Assembly (NCBI RefSeq): GCF_024346755.1
Contig: NZ_AP024861.1
Location: forward strand, 3,224,001-3,288,000
Direction: 5' to 3'
Source of the DNA: Vibrio aerogenes
Lineage (GTDB): Bacteria; Pseudomonadota; Gammaproteobacteria; Enterobacterales; Vibrionaceae
DNA: 64,000 nucleotides
In this document: piece after piece, positions 49,460 through 58,309 of the stretch
Layout of the letters: each line of letters begins with the position of its first letter
Numbering within the stretch: position 1 is the stretch's first letter
Notes under the pieces: model-generated
What the model was told of the DNA's origin: nothing
Seen by the model: the letters and a program-made list of their open reading frames with translations, nothing else
Database searches by the model: none
Made by a program: the position numbers and the translations under genes

Positions 49460-50374
49460 TTATGCCAGCTTATTTTTTATACTCAACAATGACGTCTGAT
49501 GACCCGTTTCCCCTCTCAGACGGGAAATTTCATCGGGCCATAATTGTGGGTCGATCGTTTCTAAAATCAAGGGAATATTATTAAAATCAGCATGTTGACT
49601 AATATAATCAAAGCATGTCCAGCCAATCATTCCTTGTCCCAAAGAATGATGCCGGTCTGTATGACTGCCTAATTCTGTTTTTGAATCATTTAGATGCATT
49701 GCTTTCAAATAGTGCATCCCGACAATCTGATCAAAGGCTGTAAATGTGTCCTGACATGACTCAAGAGTTCTCAAATCATAGCCCGCGGCAAACAAATGGC
49801 ACGTATCAAGGCAAACACCAACACGCGCTTTATCCTCAACCAGTTCTATAATTCTTGCCAGATGGCTGAACTCATGGCCGAGATTAGTTCCCTGCCCGGC
49901 TGTATTCTCAATCACAGCGATAACATCCGGGACCTGTTGATGCGCAAGATTAATTGACTCTGCAATTCTTTCGAGGCACTGGTCTGCCGGGATTTTCTTT
50001 AAGTGACTGCCGGGATGAAAATTCAGCAGATGTAATCCCAGCTGTTGACATCGGATCATTTCATCAACAAAAGCCGCCCGGGATTTTTCAAGTTTTTCTG
50101 CATCAGGGGAGCCCAGATTAATCAGATAAGAATCATGCGGTAAAATATGCTGCGGCAGAAAACCAAATTTCAGGCAATTGGCCTTAAATGCCTCAATTGA
50201 ATGATCTGAAAGTGGCTTTGCGGTCCACTGCCGCTGATTTTTGGTAAACAAAGCAAACGCATTTGCACCAATTTCAAATGCTCTTTGTGGTGTATTCTCA
50301 ACACCGCCTGCTGCTGAAACATGTGCACCCACAAATTTTTGCTGCTGCTTTTCAGGCTTGTGAGTCTTTTCCAT
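49460..50374 (-). CDS. nfo: Endonuclease IV
   Basis: AP endonuclease (about 304 residues) that incises 5' to abasic sites using three zinc ions. [11 protein letters not shown], the [33 protein letters not shown] and HLNDSK motifs carry the metal ligands. The start is uncertain: ATG at 50374 is used, a GTG at 50410 is possible, and either gives an N-terminal extension of more than 15 residues compared with E. coli. Confidence 0.95.
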   Translation of the reverse strand: MEKTHKPEKQQQKFVGAHVSAAGGVENTPQRAFEIGANAFALFTKNQRQWTAKPLSDHSIEAFKANCLKFGFLPQHILPHDSYLINLGSPDAEKLEKSRAAFVDEMIRCQQLGLHLLNFHPGSHLKKIPADQCLERIAESINLAHQQVPDVIAVIENTAGQGTNLGHEFSHLARIIELVEDKARVGVCLDTCHLFAAGYDLRTLESCQDTFTAFDQIVGMHYLKAMHLNDSKTELGSHTDRHHSLGQGMIGWTCFDYISQHADFNNIPLILETIDPQLWPDEISRLRGETGHQTSLLSIKNKLA

Positions 50375-50472
50375 ATCCGTATTTTCCCGTCGTAAAGTGA
50401 TATCAAACACCTGAATTTAAAAAATTTTTTAAAAATTAAAAAAGATTAATAATATTATATTTCAATGTTTTA

Positions 50473-50486
50473 TTGATAAAAATCAA
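50473..50486. promoter_or_regulatory. FNR box, distal, upstream of grcA
   Basis: TTGATAAAAATCAA is a perfect match to the FNR consensus TTGAT-N4-ATCAA. Its centre is 53 bases upstream of the second box, the same spacing as the -93.5 and -40.5 sites of E. coli yfiD (grcA). Confidence 0.8.
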
Positions 50487-50525
50487 GAAAAAATCGTCAT
50501 TATCCTGAAAAATAAAGGTGGACTT

Positions 50526-50539
50526 TTGACCTAAATCAA
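50526..50539. promoter_or_regulatory. FNR box, proximal, upstream of grcA
   Basis: TTGACCTAAATCAA matches the FNR consensus in 9 of 10 fixed bases. If centred at -40.5, transcription would begin near 50573, with TATTAG/TAGATA as possible -10 element. Confidence 0.75.
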
Positions 50540-50637
50540 TATAAAAATTAGGGATATTAGATACGCAACATCAGGCTCAACCTGGTGATAAATGAACACC
50601 CATAAAACTCACAATCTTTGTGAATAAGGAGAAAGCT

Positions 50638-51015
50638 ATGATCCAAGGCATCCAAATTACTCAATCAGCCAATGCCCAGCTCGTCAACTCCATCTGGCTT
50701 ATCGATCAAGAAAAAAATGAAGCACGCTGTGTTGCTGCTGAGTCTGGCTACACCGCAGATCAAGTTGTACCTGTCAGTGATCTGGGCAACTATGAAAGCC
50801 GTGAGCTCTCGATTGAAGCTGCACCAAAAGTTGAAGGCGGACAACACCTGAATGTCAACGTATTAAAACGTGAAACGCTGGAAGACGCCGTTGAGAATCC
50901 GGAAAAATATCCTCAGCTGACAATTCGTGTCTCTGGCTATGCAGTACGCTTTAACTCACTGACACCAGAACAACAACGTGATGTCATTGCACGTACTTTT
51001 ACTGAATCCATGTAA
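50638..51015 (+). CDS. grcA: Autonomous glycyl radical cofactor GrcA
   Basis: Spare glycyl-radical domain that restores oxygen-damaged pyruvate formate-lyase. 125 residues; the C-terminus carries [21 protein letters not shown] with radical-bearing Gly100. The ATG at 50638 follows AAGGAG. Paired FNR boxes upstream indicate strong anaerobic or microaerobic induction, as in E. coli yfiD, where the gene is also close to ung. Terminator downstream. Confidence 0.95.
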   Translation: MIQGIQITQSANAQLVNSIWLIDQEKNEARCVAAESGYTADQVVPVSDLGNYESRELSIEAAPKVEGGQHLNVNVLKRETLEDAVENPEKYPQLTIRVSGYAVRFNSLTPEQQRDVIARTFTESM

Positions 51016-51052
51016 TTCGTGTAATCTGAACAACCATTTCCAAGTTGATTAA

Positions 51053-51078
51053 AAAAGCGGCACTTTTGTGCCGCTTTT
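51053..51078. terminator. Bidirectional terminator between grcA and thrC
   Basis: AAAAGCGGCAC and GTGCCGCTTTT form an 11-bp stem with loop TTTT, with A/T tails on both sides of convergent genes. Confidence 0.92.
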
Positions 51079-51153
51079 ATCGTTAACACTTTTTTACTCA
51101 TAAAATCAGAGCGAAATACAGAGAAAAGCCACTCACTTTTCCCTGACGCCTGA

Positions 51154-52437
51154 TTAAGACTGAACAGCCCTGAGAACTTTCTTCAATGCTTCGAAATCGT
51201 CATCCATCTCCTGTGATAACAATGCCATCTCAGCGTGTTTAGCCAATGGTCCCGGCAGTTCAATATCGCTGCCAAGAATATCATCAACAACATCTTTAAA
51301 TTTCGCCGGATGGGCCGTACACAAAAACAATCCGGTTTCACCAGGCTGTAACTGCTCATTCAGTACACGGTAAGCGATTGCACCATGTGGCTCACACAGA
51401 TACCCCAACGCATGTAATTCACGCACAGACGCTGCACTTTGCTCATCGGTCACGGCACCTTTTCCGAGCGTTTCAAGTCCCCATTGTTTGATGCCGGATA
51501 ATTCCTCAATACGGGGCCAGTTGTTTGGCTGGCTCACATCCATGGCATTCGAAGTCGTCGCAATCGTTGGTTTTGGTGCCCATTCACCGGTCTCCAGATA
51601 ACGGGGCACTGTATCATTCACATTCGTTGAAGCAATAAAACGCTTCACCGGCAATCCTAATGCCTTAGCCAGAAGTCCGGCAGTCAGATTACCAAAATTA
51701 CCACTCGGTACAGAAACAACCAGATTCTCACGCTCTTCTTTTGACAATTGTGCAGCGGCTTCAAAGTAGTAGCAGATCTGAGCCATCAAACGACTGATAT
51801 TGATCGAGTTTGCGGAATTCAGCCCGACTTCACTTCTCAGAGTCTGATCATCAAATGCCTGTTTAACCAAAGACTGACAGGCATCAAAGTCACTGTTAAT
51901 TGCAACGGTATGAATGTTCTTACCCAGCGTACAAAATAGTTTTTCCTGCAACGGACTGATTTTCCCTTTCGGGTACAGAATCACAACCTGAATATTCTCC
52001 ATACCATAAAAAGCATGGGCAACAGCAGCGCCTGTATCGCCTGAAGTCGCAGTCAGAATAGTAATTTTTCCGCCATCAGATACCGCAGCAAGAGACTGAG
52101 CCATGAAGCGGCCACCAAAGTCTTTAAAGGCCAGCGTCGGACCGTGGAACAGCTCCAGCGCATAAGTATGGTCTTTGACTTTGTTTAAAGGTGCAGGGAA
52201 CTGAAACGCCTGATTCACCATCTCTGCCACTTTTTCTTCCGGCAGCTCATCCCCAATCAATGCAGATAAAATTTTTGCACTGCGGGGAATAAATTCTTCT
52301 TCCAGCAAAGCATCAATGTTGTCAAACTTTGGTAGCTCAGAAGGAAAAAACAGGCCCTGGTTCCGGCCTAATCCCTGACGTACAGCCTGAGAAAAAGAAA
52401 CCTGTTCATCATTCTCTTTAATGTTATAAAGCTTCAT
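51154..52437 (-). CDS. thrC: Threonine synthase
   Basis: PLP enzyme (427 residues) converting phosphohomoserine to threonine. The PLP lysine lies in [14 protein letters not shown], with [17 protein letters not shown] and VPSGNFGN phosphate/PLP loops. It overlaps the thrB stop by four bases, as the third gene of thrA-thrB-thrC. Confidence 0.96.
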   Translation of the reverse strand: MKLYNIKENDEQVSFSQAVRQGLGRNQGLFFPSELPKFDNIDALLEEEFIPRSAKILSALIGDELPEEKVAEMVNQAFQFPAPLNKVKDHTYALELFHGPTLAFKDFGGRFMAQSLAAVSDGGKITILTATSGDTGAAVAHAFYGMENIQVVILYPKGKISPLQEKLFCTLGKNIHTVAINSDFDACQSLVKQAFDDQTLRSEVGLNSANSINISRLMAQICYYFEAAAQLSKEERENLVVSVPSGNFGNLTAGLLAKALGLPVKRFIASTNVNDTVPRYLETGEWAPKPTIATTSNAMDVSQPNNWPRIEELSGIKQWGLETLGKGAVTDEQSAASVRELHALGYLCEPHGAIAYRVLNEQLQPGETGLFLCTAHPAKFKDVVDDILGSDIELPGPLAKHAEMALLSQEMDDDFEALKKVLRAVQS

Positions 52438-53405
52438 AGCTTACTTCCTGTTGATTTTGAACCCTGTTTATCCAGGCGACAAATATGAACGAATCCATCA
52501 TTATTTTGTACATAATTATCTGACAGCCATTTTGCAACACGCTCTGCAACATCCTGACTCTGACAGACACTAAAAAGTGTTGGGCCACTACCGGATATCC
52601 CGGTCGCTAAGGCACCTGCTGAAGAAGCATACTGACGGGCGGCAGAAAATCCAGGTAAAAGTTTTTCCCGGTATGGTTCTGCAATCACATCCTGAATCAT
52701 GCTAGCAGCCAGTTCAGGCTGGCGCGAGTAACAGGCATGAACAAAACCTGACAGATATCTTCCGTGTGCAATGACATCCTGACGACGGTATTGAGAAGGT
52801 AAAATGGCACGGGCTTCAGCAGTTGAAACTTTAATCCCCGGATAAGCCATCACCCAGAACCACTCGTCAAAACAAGGAATCTCCTGACTGATAATTCCAA
52901 GCTGTTCAACCATTAATTGTAAGCCACCCAGATAGCAGGGAGCGACATTATCATAATGGACACCACCCGATATTTTTCCTTCCATCTCTCCCATTAATGC
53001 AAGTAATTCACTCTCATTAAGTGGCTGATTATGGAAACGGTTCAATGCATCTAATGCAGCGACAATCGAGCAGGCACTGGAGCCCAGCCCTGAACCTATC
53101 GGCATATTCTTTTCCAGTGTAATATCCACTGGCCTGAGTGGCACATTTTTCTTTTTTAATTCCCGGCCAAAAACCGTCCAGCAATCATAGACGATATTTT
53201 CTTTCGGGTTTTCAGGTAACCGGTCAACGAAACGTCCGACCGCTTCAAGTGTAAAAGGCTCTGATCCGGCTTTCACTTCAACCCGATCACCCAATTTTGT
53301 CCCGTCAACTGGTGAAACAGCCGCACCGAGTACATCAAAACCAACACTGACATTACCAATCGATGCAGGGGCATAAACAACAACGCTCTCATTCATTTCA
53401 CTCAT
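52434..53405 (-). CDS. thrB: Homoserine kinase
   Basis: GHMP kinase (323 residues) phosphorylating homoserine. ATP loop [13 protein letters not shown], early substrate motif [13 protein letters not shown] and C-terminal [10 protein letters not shown] are present. GGGAG lies eight bases before the ATG at 53405; an in-frame ATG at 53396 is an alternative. Three bases separate it from thrA. Confidence 0.96.
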   Translation of the reverse strand: MSEMNESVVVYAPASIGNVSVGFDVLGAAVSPVDGTKLGDRVEVKAGSEPFTLEAVGRFVDRLPENPKENIVYDCWTVFGRELKKKNVPLRPVDITLEKNMPIGSGLGSSACSIVAALDALNRFHNQPLNESELLALMGEMEGKISGGVHYDNVAPCYLGGLQLMVEQLGIISQEIPCFDEWFWVMAYPGIKVSTAEARAILPSQYRRQDVIAHGRYLSGFVHACYSRQPELAASMIQDVIAEPYREKLLPGFSAARQYASSAGALATGISGSGPTLFSVCQSQDVAERVAKWLSDNYVQNNDGFVHICRLDKQGSKSTGSKL

Positions 53406-53408
53406 GAA

Positions 53409-55868
53409 TTAAACTCCCAGCTTCCAGCCTAACGTACGCATTAAATCAGCAAAAACACCTGCCGCAGTGACTTCTGTGCCCGCACCATAGCCCCGCAGAA
53501 CCAATGGAATAGGCTGATAATAACGGCTATGGAATGCCAGCGCATTTTCACCATCTTTAATTTTAAACATTGGGTCATCTTCACCGACTGCTGCAATCGA
53601 AACCCGGCACTGACCATCGGCAATCTCCCCGACATAGCGTAACACTTTCCCGGTTGAACGGGCTTCTTCAATCAGAGAATGAAAGTATTCATCGGCCTGG
53701 GGCAGACGGACCATAAAATCATCAATACTTCCTGAAGCATCAAAACCCGGCGGTAATGCCAACTCCACATTCACATCATCCAGCTCTAGTTTCATACCGG
53801 TTTCCCGGGCCAGGATTAACAACTTTCGCGCAACATCCATTCCTGAGAGATCGTCTCTTGGATCTGGTTCAGTAAATCCTTTTTCTTTTGCAATCTGAGT
53901 GGCCTGACTAAAGCTTAAGCCTTCATCAAGTTTACCGAAAATAAAAGAAAGAGAGCCAGACAAAATGCCACTGAATTTTTCCAGTTCATCACCTGCTGCA
54001 ACCAGATTCTGCAGGTTTTCAATCACAGGTAATCCCGCGCCAACTGTTGTTTCATACATCAGCTTTCGTCTTGATGTTCTGGCAACGTCACGAAGCTGCT
54101 GATAATAAGCCATACTGGCCGTATTGGCTTTCTTATTCGGTGTCACAACATGGAAACCGGAAGCGAGAAAGTCAGCATATTGTCCGGCGATGTCATCGCT
54201 TGACGTACAGTCAACAAGAACCGGATTAATGATATGGTTGCGCTGAACCAGAGCAATCAGACGGGCCAGACTGAATTTATCAGTGACACCGTTCAGGCGA
54301 TCTCGCCAGTTTTCCAGCTCCAGTCCTTCCGCATCAAGTAATAAACCTTTACTGTTTGCCAGACCACATACCCGAATCTCAATGCCTTTCGCGGCCAGTT
54401 TATCCTGTTGGCGATGAATCTGATCGATGAATTCACCGCCGACGCCGCCGACACCCAATACAAACACATCGAGATAATGCTTCGAGTTAAACAGATTTTC
54501 ATGACACGCTTTAATTGCTTCAGAAATCTTGTCTTCCGGTATAACAGCAGAAATTGCCCGCTCAGAAGATCCCTGCGCAATCGCAATGATATTGACGTGA
54601 ACTTCAGCCAGAGAAGTGAAGAACTGAGAAGCAATACCACTGGCAGTTCTCATCCCATCACCGACTAAGGTAATAATGGCAACGTCATCGATAAATTCGA
54701 CAGGCTCCAGAATGCCGTCTTTCAGTTCAAGTTCAAAAGATTCAGATAAAACCTGCTTCGCTTTCAGTTTATCTTCCGCTTCAATACAAAAACTGATTGA
54801 ATATTCAGAAGAAGATTGAGTGATCAGGACAATCGATACACCGGCAGCAGACATGGCACCAAAAACACGGCTGGCCATACCAACCATTCCCTTCATACCA
54901 GGTCCGGATACGTTCACCATCGTCAGATTATTGAGGGTCGTAATCCCTTTGATAGACAATCTGTCTTCACCGGTATCCTGTCCAATCAGAGTACCTGCAC
55001 CCTGAGGGTTAAAGCTGTTTTTGATCAGGCATGGAATCTGGAAGCGGGCGATAGGAGCAATGGTTTTGGGATGGAGAACAGAAGCGCCAAAATAAGATAA
55101 CTCCATCGCCTCCTGATAACTGAGAGACTTCAGTAATCTGGCATCTTTCACCAGTCTCGGGTCACAATTATAGACACCATCGACATCAGTCCAGATTTCA
55201 CAGCACTCAGCCCGCAAACAAGCCGCAAGAACTGCAGCAGAGTAATCAGAACCATTTCGTCCCAGGCAAACCAGCTCTCCTTTTTCATTTCCGGCAGTAA
55301 ATCCGGGCATGATATGCACATGGTTCTCAGGTAATGGTTTCGTTTTAAAATTATTGGTTGAAGCATCAACATCAACCATCGACTCCAGGTAATCACCTTT
55401 GGCACTTAAATACTGAATGGGATCAATCAGATTCACAGCATGCCCTTTGGCTTCAAGTACAGCCTTCATCAACTGAATCGAGATGCGTTCGCCTTTACTG
55501 ATAACGCGGGCATTTACATGGTCAGGACACGTTCCAAGCAAGCTGATACCATGCACAAATTTTCTCAGCATACCCAGAGAATGTTCTACTGTCTTTTGAA
55601 ATTCTGTCCCGTCAATATCAGGCAGCTCAGACTGAATGTCCTGAAATAAAGAAGAAAAAGATGATTCCAGATCTGCAATCTGCAGTTCAGCTTCTCCCTG
55701 CTTCAGTGCAAACTCAATGACCGAAACTAATTTATTTGTTGTTTTTCCCGGCGCTGATAAGACAACAGAAACTGATTCTTGCTGAGCATTATTAGCGATT
55801 ATTTGTGCAGCCCGTAAAAACCGATCAGCATCTGCTAATGACGAACCACCAAACTTTAATACACGCAT
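53409..55868 (-). CDS. thrA: Bifunctional aspartokinase I / homoserine dehydrogenase I
   Basis: 819-residue fusion (E. coli 820) for the first and third steps of threonine synthesis. Aspartokinase domain starts [14 protein letters not shown]; two ACT-type regulatory domains follow in the middle; homoserine dehydrogenase begins near [13 protein letters not shown]. Threonine feedback is expected for this class. Expression is controlled by the leader peptide and attenuator directly upstream. Confidence 0.96.
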   Translation of the reverse strand: MRVLKFGGSSLADADRFLRAAQIIANNAQQESVSVVLSAPGKTTNKLVSVIEFALKQGEAELQIADLESSFSSLFQDIQSELPDIDGTEFQKTVEHSLGMLRKFVHGISLLGTCPDHVNARVISKGERISIQLMKAVLEAKGHAVNLIDPIQYLSAKGDYLESMVDVDASTNNFKTKPLPENHVHIMPGFTAGNEKGELVCLGRNGSDYSAAVLAACLRAECCEIWTDVDGVYNCDPRLVKDARLLKSLSYQEAMELSYFGASVLHPKTIAPIARFQIPCLIKNSFNPQGAGTLIGQDTGEDRLSIKGITTLNNLTMVNVSGPGMKGMVGMASRVFGAMSAAGVSIVLITQSSSEYSISFCIEAEDKLKAKQVLSESFELELKDGILEPVEFIDDVAIITLVGDGMRTASGIASQFFTSLAEVHVNIIAIAQGSSERAISAVIPEDKISEAIKACHENLFNSKHYLDVFVLGVGGVGGEFIDQIHRQQDKLAAKGIEIRVCGLANSKGLLLDAEGLELENWRDRLNGVTDKFSLARLIALVQRNHIINPVLVDCTSSDDIAGQYADFLASGFHVVTPNKKANTASMAYYQQLRDVARTSRRKLMYETTVGAGLPVIENLQNLVAAGDELEKFSGILSGSLSFIFGKLDEGLSFSQATQIAKEKGFTEPDPRDDLSGMDVARKLLILARETGMKLELDDVNVELALPPGFDASGSIDDFMVRLPQADEYFHSLIEEARSTGKVLRYVGEIADGQCRVSIAAVGEDDPMFKIKDGENALAFHSRYYQPIPLVLRGYGAGTEVTAAGVFADLMRTLGWKLGV

Positions 55869-55893
55869 CCATTCCTCCGATATTTAAAACATA

Positions 55894-55934
55894 TAAAAAA
55901 AGGCCTGTATCTTGTGGGATACAGGCCTTTTTTG
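55894..55934 (-). terminator. thr operon attenuator
   Basis: AGGCCTGTATC (55901-55911) and GATACAGGCCT (55918-55928) form an 11-bp stem, with T-runs on both sides. It lies between the thrL stop and the thrA start, so on the minus strand it ends transcription before the operon unless the leader ribosome stalls. Confidence 0.9.
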
Positions 55935-55946
55935 AAATTATTTAAC

Positions 55947-56024
55947 TCAGCAGCCTGCCCCAACATCTGTAATGTCGGTAATAATAATGGTGGTCGTCAT
56001 TACTACTAAGCAAGTCACTGTCAT
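55947..56024 (-). CDS. thrL: thr operon leader peptide ThrL
   Basis: 25-residue leader starting MTVTCLVVM and followed by MTTTIIITDITDVGAGC. Ten of the 17 residues from the internal Met9 are Thr or Ile, matching the regulatory codons of E. coli ThrL. An internal in-frame ATG at 56000 gives the 17-residue version; neither start has a strong Shine-Dalgarno. Shortage of charged Thr-tRNA or Ile-tRNA should stall the ribosome and prevent the terminator at 55894 from forming. Confidence 0.88.
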   Translation of the reverse strand: MTVTCLVVMTTTIIITDITDVGAGC

Positions 56025-56183
56025 TCTCAATTCGATTACAAGCACTAATTAACCTACGTTTACCCCATTTAATGGGAAACTGTCAATGAAAAAGTGATAA
56101 ATTTTATCTTTCACCGCCAGAAAACATCACCCAAACACAGAGTTAACGAGGGTATTTATATAACTAAATCAATAGAATAAATA

Positions 56184-56669
56184 TCAATTTAGCACTAAAG
56201 CCTGCTCTGAGAGCAAGATACCATTCCAGTCAGCATAAATATAATCTCCGGGCTGAATGATTTGGCTGGTCAGGGACAATGAAACATTCAACTGTCCGAC
56301 GCCTCGTTTTTCTGTCTTGAAAGGACAGACGCCCAAGGCCTTAATTCCGATCTCAATCCCGGACAATGTCACTACATCCCGGACAGCACCATAAACGATA
56401 ATACCTTCCCAGTTATTCTGATAAGCTTTGAGTGCCAACTGGTCACCTAACAATGCGCGCTGGCAGGAACCATGTCCATCCACCACGAGAACTTTGCCCT
56501 GACCGTTCTGACTAAGCACTTCTGCGACTTTTGAGTTATCGTGATAGCACCGGACCGTCACAACTTCTCCCCAAAATGCACATTTCTGACCAAAATTTTG
56601 TAAAGGCAAATCAAGCAAGGTCACTTGTGACTCGTATTTATCACAAATATCAGGTGTTATGTCTTGCAT
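56184..56669 (-). CDS. rraA: RraA-family protein (regulator of RNase E activity A)
   Basis: 161 residues, the same length as E. coli RraA, which binds RNase E and inhibits RNA decay; family relatives are hydroxymethyl-oxoglutarate aldolases. Conserved text includes [24 protein letters not shown] and the VYGAVRDV loop. The GGAGG just before favours the second of two ATGs (56669). It starts 16 bases after the DUF3293 gene and is probably co-transcribed with it. Confidence 0.88.
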   Translation of the reverse strand: MQDITPDICDKYESQVTLLDLPLQNFGQKCAFWGEVVTVRCYHDNSKVAEVLSQNGQGKVLVVDGHGSCQRALLGDQLALKAYQNNWEGIIVYGAVRDVVTLSGIEIGIKALGVCPFKTEKRGVGQLNVSLSLTSQIIQPGDYIYADWNGILLSEQALVLN

Positions 56670-56685
56670 CATTCCTCCATGATTC

Positions 56686-57096
56686 TCATTCAAGCTTTTT
56701 ATAAATTTTTTCGGACAGGAGCCCCAAATGGTCAACTCTGACATCAACACAGGCGTATAAAAATAGTTGTCCCTGTCTCACATAATAAATCGCGTTTTGC
56801 CCAAATTCCCGGGCAATCTGCAACGACGTCTCCAGATCAGCAGCAACAGCGAAGCTTTCTTCAATCCATTTAAACTGAATATCCCCAACCCGGACACAAG
56901 CCCATTCATACTGACAAATCTTTTCGAGCAAGCGTTTATTATTTGCACAATTTTCTGATTCTGGCAATTGTTGACTTTCCGGATTCCATGCGGTAATGAT
57001 AGAAAAGTTTCGGGCAAATATTGGAGATTTAAAATCAAAACAGCTGGAAGCGTAAGCAGCCCATAAAGTCTCGTCAATCATCTGTTTCATCACCAT
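56686..57096 (-). CDS. DUF3293 family protein
   Basis: 136-residue cytoplasmic protein. [30 protein letters not shown] and the later FGQNAIYYV fit the DUF3293 pattern seen in vibrios and relatives. Function unknown. AAAGAG precedes the ATG. It forms a pair with rraA downstream and is divergent from arcA; a perfect FNR box lies 42 bases upstream of its start. Confidence 0.75.
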   Translation of the reverse strand: MVMKQMIDETLWAAYASSCFDFKSPIFARNFSIITAWNPESQQLPESENCANNKRLLEKICQYEWACVRVGDIQFKWIEESFAVAADLETSLQIAREFGQNAIYYVRQGQLFLYACVDVRVDHLGLLSEKIYKKLE

Positions 57097-57137
57097 TTAT
57101 CTCTTTGTTTCAGACATAAATCAGAAGTTTCATCCTC

Positions 57138-57151
57138 TTGATATAAATCAA
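57138..57151. promoter_or_regulatory. FNR box between DUF3293-rraA and arcA
   Basis: TTGATATAAATCAA is a perfect FNR consensus match. It lies 42 bases from the DUF3293 start and 257 from arcA. E. coli arcA is FNR-activated from a long leader, so either gene may be the target. Confidence 0.7.
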
Positions 57152-57408
57152 CAAAGTGTGTTGTATTGAAAATATCCCATTGTTAGCATGCTGTTAACAT
57201 TATAAAATCCAACGCAACAAATAGATCATAGAAGTCGGCAAGATCGGATCCCTTGCAGTACTCATCCATGGATGGCGGCACAGTTTATATCGTATTCCGA
57301 AGAATACTTTAACTTATTAACAACATATATTTAGCATTATTACTATGTTATATATAATGAATATAAGTTCATTTTACAGAATAGTTTTTCACAATTTAGG
57401 TACCGCCA

Positions 57409-58125
57409 ATGCAAACCCCGCAGATTCTTATCGTTGAAGACGAGCAAGTTACACGTAACACGCTTAAGAGTATTTTTGAAGCAGAGGGATACGCAGTATT
57501 TGAAGCCAGTGACGGTGAAGAGATGAATCAGATTCTATCGGACAAATCGGTGAATCTGGTCATTATGGATATCAACCTGCCAGGAAAAAATGGCTTATTA
57601 CTTGCCCGTGAACTCAGAGAACAAGCTGATGTGGCGCTGATGTTTCTCACCGGCAGAGACAATGAAGTCGATAAAATACTGGGATTAGAAATTGGTGCGG
57701 ATGATTATATCACCAAGCCATTTAATCCTCGTGAGCTGACCATCAGGGCCAGAAATTTACTCAGTCGCTCAATGACACCAAATACTGTTCAGGAAGAAAA
57801 ATGAACAGTTGATAAGTATAACTTTAATGGATGGGAACTGGATATTAACAGTCGCTCACTCATCAATCCTGATGGCGATAGTTATAAACTTCCCCGTTCA
57901 GAGTTCAGAGCCCTGCTTCATTTTTGCGAGAACCCCGGAAAAATCCAGACCCGGGCAGAACTACTCAAGAAAATGACCGGGCGAGAGCTGAAACCGCATG
58001 ATCGGACTGTCGACGTCACAATACGCCGTATCCGCAAGCATTTTGAATCCGTTGCCGGAACACCCGAAATTATTGCTACAATTCATGGTGAAGGCTACCG
58101 TTTCTGCGGCACGCTGGATGATTGA
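57409..58125 (+). pseudogene. arcA: arcA response regulator interrupted by an in-frame TGA
   Basis: Aerobic respiration control regulator. The frame has the normal 238 codons, but codon 132 (57802-57804) is TGA. Upstream is a complete receiver domain: Asp10-Glu... acidic pocket (VEDE), phospho-acceptor Asp54 and Lys103. Downstream, in the same frame, is a complete winged-helix DNA-binding domain ([16 protein letters not shown] to [14 protein letters not shown]), nearly identical to the family. The stop sits in the linker after VQEEK. No usable in-frame start follows until too late in the domain. Translation as written gives a receiver-only 131-residue protein that cannot bind DNA. Confidence 0.93.
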
Positions 58126-58176
58126 TAACAGATGGTTGATGACAAAAGTCTGAAAATTATCAGCTTCAAATGATGT

Positions 58177-58207
58177 AAAAAGCTCTGTATGAAAACAGAG
58201 CTTTTTT
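58177..58207 (+). terminator. Rho-independent terminator after arcA
   Basis: AAAAAGCTCTGT and ACAGAGCTTTTTT form a stem with a 6-base loop and long T-run; A-run on the other side could also serve arcB. Confidence 0.92.
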
Positions 58208-58309
58208 ATTGCAAAAATGTTAAATCCAGACTGCTATTATCTAAATTTGCCGCCTTGCCAGAGTCAAAAACAGCCTCCGGCAGGAGCGGCGATGAAAGAT
58301 AAACACGCT

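Noticed and set aside
57267..57278. Palindrome CATCCATGGATG in the arcA leader
   Set aside because: Isolated 12-bp palindrome with no matching regulator motif and no terminator features.
57802..57830. TGA in arcA as a selenocysteine codon or programmed readthrough site
   Set aside because: No hairpin of bSECIS type follows the codon, ArcA is not a selenoprotein family, and the TGA ACA context has no known readthrough signal. A nonsense change is simpler.
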